NCBI GenBank assembly: GCA_013042495.1
Contig: JABDQB010000221.1
Coordinates: 1 to 9,490 of the forward strand
DNA from: Gemmatimonadota bacterium
GTDB taxonomy: Bacteria; Gemmatimonadota; Gemmatimonadetes; Palauibacterales; Palauibacteraceae
Reading direction: 5' to 3'
DNA: 9,490 nucleotides
Shown: piece by piece, positions 7,010 through 9,490 of the stretch
Layout: every line of letters begins with the position of its first letter
How positions within the stretch are numbered: the stretch's first letter is position 1
Notes under the pieces: generated by a model
Seen by the model: the letters and a program-made list of their open reading frames with translations, nothing else
Databases searched by the model: none
Told to the model about the DNA's origin: nothing
Program-made: the position numbers and the translations under genes

Positions 7010-7255
7010 TCAGGGCATCGGAACGTCGAAGTGAGCGTAGTTCTTCTCGATGTACTCCGTCCACTGCGGCGGCACCTCATCGTCCGGGAAAATGGCCTCA
7101 ACGGGACATTCGGGAACGCATGCCCCGCAGTCGATGCACTCCTCGGGGTGGATGTAGTACTGGTCCTCAGCCTCGTAAATGCAGTCTACCGGACATACAT
7201 CCACGCAAGAAGCGTCCTTCGTCTCGAGACACGGCTGGGCGATGATGTACGTCAT
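7010..7255 (-). CDS. 7Fe ferredoxin ([3Fe-4S][4Fe-4S])
   Basis: An 81-residue soluble electron carrier. Numbering without Met1, the cysteines fall at 8, 16, 20, 24, 39, 42, 45 and 49, the same as the classic 7Fe ferredoxin of Azotobacter. By family knowledge, C8/C16/C49 bind the [3Fe-4S] cluster and C20/C39/C42/C45 bind the [4Fe-4S] cluster. The position-11 Cys found in some FdxA proteins is Thr here, as expected for a 3Fe site. ECIDCGACVPECP and the tail VPPQWTEYIEKN strongly recall the Thermus thermophilus ferredoxin. ATG at 7255 is preceded by AGGGGAG; an in-frame upstream extension to 7321 has no family support. The gene is single, with its own terminator. It is divergent from lipA, and could donate electrons to radical-SAM or pyruvate-oxidising enzymes, but that is inference. 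Confidence 0.93.
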   Translation of the reverse strand: MTYIIAQPCLETKDASCVDVCPVDCIYEAEDQYYIHPEECIDCGACVPECPVEAIFPDDEVPPQWTEYIEKNYAHFDVPMP

Positions 7256-7342
7256 GGCTCCCCTGCAAGTTCGATGGCGAAAGACCCCGGGCGGATCCTT
7301 TTGCACCTCCGCCCGTACCATGATCTCCGGCTTTGGCCAAGC

Positions 7343-7371
7343 AGAATAAGCGACATGCCTTCCGGCGGCAA
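7343..7371 (-). promoter_or_regulatory. Possible sigma-70-type promoter for the ferredoxin gene
   Basis: On the minus strand, TTGCCG (7366-7371) and TATTCT (7343-7348) lie 17 bp apart, each matching the consensus at four of six positions. The leader to the ferredoxin ATG would be about 80 nt. In the rest of the 245-bp gap between ferredoxin and lipA I see no convincing plus-strand promoter for lipA, no hairpin and no tRNA. Confidence 0.35.
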
Positions 7372-7500
7372 CGCCGACCGCACAGCCATCATGAAGTGGA
7401 CGCGCCCGGCGCGAGCGGGTAGTTTCTGCCGGCTCCGCAACGGTTTGTGAACAGGCGGCCGACGCGCCGTCCGGGCGCCGAATCGAGCAACGAACGGATC

Positions 7501-8478
7501 ATGCGCAGACTGAACGTCATACAACGGGACGATGTGTTGCCCGACGGCCAACGGATGGCGGCAGCGGGAGGTTGCGGCTCGTCGAGCCCATCCGCGTCGC
7601 ATTGGCCCGAGAAGAAGCCACGCTGGTTGCGTGTCAGGGCTCCGGGCGGAGACCGGTACCGCGACCTCAAGCAGATGATGCGGACGCTCGGGCTGAACTC
7701 CGTGTGTGAGGAAGCCCACTGTCCGAACATCGGGGAGTGCTGGGATTCGGGGACCGCGACTTTCCTCATCATGGGAGATCAGTGCACCCGGAACTGTCCG
7801 TATTGCGCGATCGCCCACGGGAGGCCGGAAGACCTCGACGAAGACGAGCCTCGCCGCGTAGCGGAGATGATCGAGCAGCTTCGCCTGCAGCACGTGGTGA
7901 TTACGTCGGTGGATCGTGACGATCTGCCCGATGGCGGCGCCCGAATCTTCGCCTGGGTCATCGAGGAAATCCGCGACCGGCTCCCCGATTGCTCGATCGA
8001 GGTCCTGACGCCTGATTTTCAGGGGATGCCAGTCGCGATCGCGAGGGTCGTGGCGGCCAAACCGGATATCTTCAATCACAATATGGAGACCACCCGTCGG
8101 CTACACGAGATGGCTCGTCCCGGCGGACGGTATGAGCGTTCTCTGGACGTCCTCCGCACCGCTCGAGGACTTGACGAGGACGTTCTCATCAAGACGGGGA
8201 TCATGCTCGGGCTGGGCGAGAACGGTGACGACATCCGGGAGTTCATGGGCGACGCCCTGACCGTTGGAGTGCAGATTCTCACGATTGGGCAGTATCTGCG
8301 GCCCTCCGAACGTCACCTGCCGATCGATCGGTACGTGTCTCCGGAGGAGTTCGCCGCCTGGAAGCAGCTTGGAGAGGAAATGGGCTTCCTGCACGTGGAA
8401 AGCGGACCGCTGGTGCGGAGCAGCTATCACGCGCGGGAACAGGTCGAAGAACTGAGGGCGCGGGCCGACATCGCGTGA
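7501..8478 (+). CDS. lipA: Lipoyl synthase (radical SAM)
   Basis: LipA inserts two sulfur atoms into protein-bound octanoyl groups to form the lipoyl cofactor of pyruvate and oxoglutarate dehydrogenases and the glycine cleavage system. All key ligands are present, numbered from the ATG at 7501 (325 residues). The auxiliary cluster motif is CEEAHCPNIGEC (C69, C74, C80). The radical-SAM CxxxCxxC is CTRNCPYC (C95, C99, C102). RSSY (306-309) supplies the serine ligand of the auxiliary cluster. The length is normal for the family. The start is uncertain: GTG at 7447 (343 residues), ATG at 7501 and ATG at 7555 (307 residues) are in frame, and none has a good ribosome site; homology begins only at KPRWLRVRAPGG. 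The E1 alpha gene follows 42 nt downstream, probably in the same operon, which links cofactor synthesis to the enzyme that uses it. Confidence 0.96.
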   Translation: MRRLNVIQRDDVLPDGQRMAAAGGCGSSSPSASHWPEKKPRWLRVRAPGGDRYRDLKQMMRTLGLNSVCEEAHCPNIGECWDSGTATFLIMGDQCTRNCPYCAIAHGRPEDLDEDEPRRVAEMIEQLRLQHVVITSVDRDDLPDGGARIFAWVIEEIRDRLPDCSIEVLTPDFQGMPVAIARVVAAKPDIFNHNMETTRRLHEMARPGGRYERSLDVLRTARGLDEDVLIKTGIMLGLGENGDDIREFMGDALTVGVQILTIGQYLRPSERHLPIDRYVSPEEFAAWKQLGEEMGFLHVESGPLVRSSYHAREQVEELRARADIA

Positions 8479-8507
8479 CGGCACAGGTGCGGTAGCCGGG
8501 CGTCCAT

Positions 8508-8513
8508 AAGGAG
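8508..8513 (+). promoter_or_regulatory. Ribosome binding site fixing the TTG start of the E1 alpha gene
   Basis: AAGGAG lies 7 nt before the TTG at 8521. This is the best-placed Shine-Dalgarno in the right arm and is the reason for choosing the rare TTG start; the next in-frame ATG (8590) is already inside the conserved domain. Confidence 0.75.
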
Positions 8514-8520
8514 CAGCGAG

Positions 8521-9490
8521 TTGGCGAAGACGGAAGACGAGATCAAGCACGGGGACCTGACAGGGATCCCCCGCGAGAAGCTCCTCGAGATGCTGCGCTG
8601 GATGGTGCTGTCGCGGCGTTTTGAAGAGAAGACCGCCGAGGCGTATCAGACGGGCAAGATCGGCGGGTTCTGTCACCTGTATATCGGGCAGGAAGCGGTA
8701 GCGGCGGGAGCCATCGCCGCGCTGCGTGACGACGACTACGTGTTCACGGCATACCGGGATCACGCCCAGGCGCTGGTGCGTGGTGTGAGCCCGGACGCGG
8801 TGATGGCCGAGCTGTATGGCCGAATCGGGGGAGCATCGCGGGGAGCCGGCGGTTCGATGCACATCTTCGACCGCAGCGTGAACTTCATGGGTGGACACGG
8901 GATCGTGGGAACGCACCTGCCGCTGGCTGCCGGCGTCGGCTATTCGATCAAGTACCGGGGCGGCGACGAGGTCGTGTTGTGCTTCTTCGGCGACTCTGTA
9001 GTGAACGGCGGGCCGTTCCACGAGGCCTTCAACATGGTCGCCAAGTGGGAGCTCCCGGTCGTGTACGTCGTGGAGAACAACTCCTACGGCATGGGCACGG
9101 ACATCGATCGTGTGGCAGCCGTGGATGACCTGTTCACCCGGGCCTGTGCCTATCAGGGCAAGAAGGCCGAGCAGGTGGACGGGATGGACGTCCTCGCGGT
9201 CTACGATGCCACGACCCGCGCCGTCAAGCGGGCGCGCGAGACTTCGCGTCCGACGTTCATCGAGGCCCGTACCTACCGATACCTCGGTCACTCGATGTCC
9301 GGCCCGGCGCATGGCACCTACCGGACACGCGAAGAAGTCCAGGCGGAGCGGAAGAACGACGCCATCAACAGCCTCGCCGAACGCATGGAGGAGGCGGGTC
9401 TTCTGACGGACGAAGAATACAAGGCCATGGATTCCGAGGTGATCGCCGAGGTCGAGCGCGCCGCGCAATTCGCCGAGGCCAGCCCTGTCC
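8521..9490 (+). CDS. pdhA: Pyruvate dehydrogenase E1 component, alpha subunit (3' end outside window)
   Basis: A thiamine-diphosphate-dependent dehydrogenase subunit: it decarboxylates pyruvate and, with E1 beta, transfers the acetyl group to lipoyl-E2. The first 323 residues are visible, most of the family length, and the frame is still open at the end. Recognisable blocks: FCHLYIGQEAVAAG (50-63), TAYRDH (76-81), SRGAGGSMHIF (106-116), GHGIVG (125-130), the cofactor motif GDSVVNGG (157-164) running to ENN (185-187), and the regulatory-loop region YRYLGHSMSGPAHGTYRTREE (252-272). The usual GDG start of the cofactor motif is GDS here, while the Asp and terminal Asn residues are kept. The GHSMS loop has Gly where many homologues have Asp (SDP). 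The YRYxGHSMS pattern favours PdhA over branched-chain E1 alpha. The E1 beta and E2 genes would be expected just beyond the window. Confidence 0.93.
   Translation, partial: MAKTEDEIKHGDLTGIPREKLLEMLRWMVLSRRFEEKTAEAYQTGKIGGFCHLYIGQEAVAAGAIAALRDDDYVFTAYRDHAQALVRGVSPDAVMAELYGRIGGASRGAGGSMHIFDRSVNFMGGHGIVGTHLPLAAGVGYSIKYRGGDEVVLCFFGDSVVNGGPFHEAFNMVAKWELPVVYVVENNSYGMGTDIDRVAAVDDLFTRACAYQGKKAEQVDGMDVLAVYDATTRAVKRARETSRPTFIEARTYRYLGHSMSGPAHGTYRTREEVQAERKNDAINSLAERMEEAGLLTDEEYKAMDSEVIAEVERAAQFAEASPV

Noticed and set aside
7252..8079. Minus-strand open frame of 275 codons between ferredoxin and lipA
   Set aside because: It runs opposite the lipA catalytic core and overlaps the ferredoxin start region; no domain or ribosome site supports it.
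8101..9468. Long minus-strand open frame (455 codons) opposite lipA and pdhA
   Set aside because: The plus strand here encodes two unmistakable conserved enzymes. The antisense frame has no recognisable domain and is the expected GC-rich mirror of their codon usage.

Overview
This is a GC-rich, gene-dense bacterial window with eight protein-coding genes. Six are complete, and two run off the window edges. No RNA genes, mobile elements, long repeats or CRISPR arrays were seen. The best guess at origin is a Gemmatimonadota-like bacterium. The clues are a large lipoprotein-like protein with a GWxTD-type core, a Thermus-like 7Fe ferredoxin, high GC, and frequent GTG/TTG starts. This placement is inference from protein style, not from a marker gene.

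Left arm (1-2848, minus strand): a three-gene operon whose genes overlap by 4 nt at each junction. In transcription order they are a small DUF4031-like protein, a membrane-anchored family 2/21 glycosyltransferase resembling HpnI/ceramide glucosyltransferase, and the N-terminal half of an HpnN-like MMPL/RND lipid transporter that leaves the window at base 1. Together they suggest making and moving a glycosylated membrane lipid (hopanoid or similar).

Centre (2886-5613, plus strand): a divergent pair of a two-TM TPR protein and a 691-residue putative lipoprotein with a degenerate GWxTD domain, 10 nt apart. The starts of the two divergent operons are only 37 nt apart. That gap holds a CCTCC-GT-GGAGG inverted repeat that could act as Shine-Dalgarno for both sides.

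Right-centre (5614-7255, minus strand): a secreted protein with features of the copper type II monooxygenase (PHM-like) fold and a His/Met-rich metal-binding tail. It has its own strong sigma-70-type promoter. Upstream of it lies a 7Fe ferredoxin with a clear intrinsic terminator. The secreted protein's stop codon directly abuts the stop of the convergent GWxTD gene.

Right arm (7256-9490, plus strand): lipoyl synthase (lipA), followed 42 nt later by the pyruvate dehydrogenase E1 alpha subunit, which is cut by the window edge. The pairing is functionally coherent: LipA makes the lipoyl cofactor of the E2 subunit that E1 acylates. The divergent ferredoxin is a plausible electron donor for the radical-SAM enzyme.

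No wholly new system was recognised. The most unusual items are the PHM-like protein with an apparent His-to-Met change in a copper site plus its metal-binding tail, the DUF4031-like gene coupled to lipid glycosylation and transport genes, and the TPR/GWxTD envelope pair.
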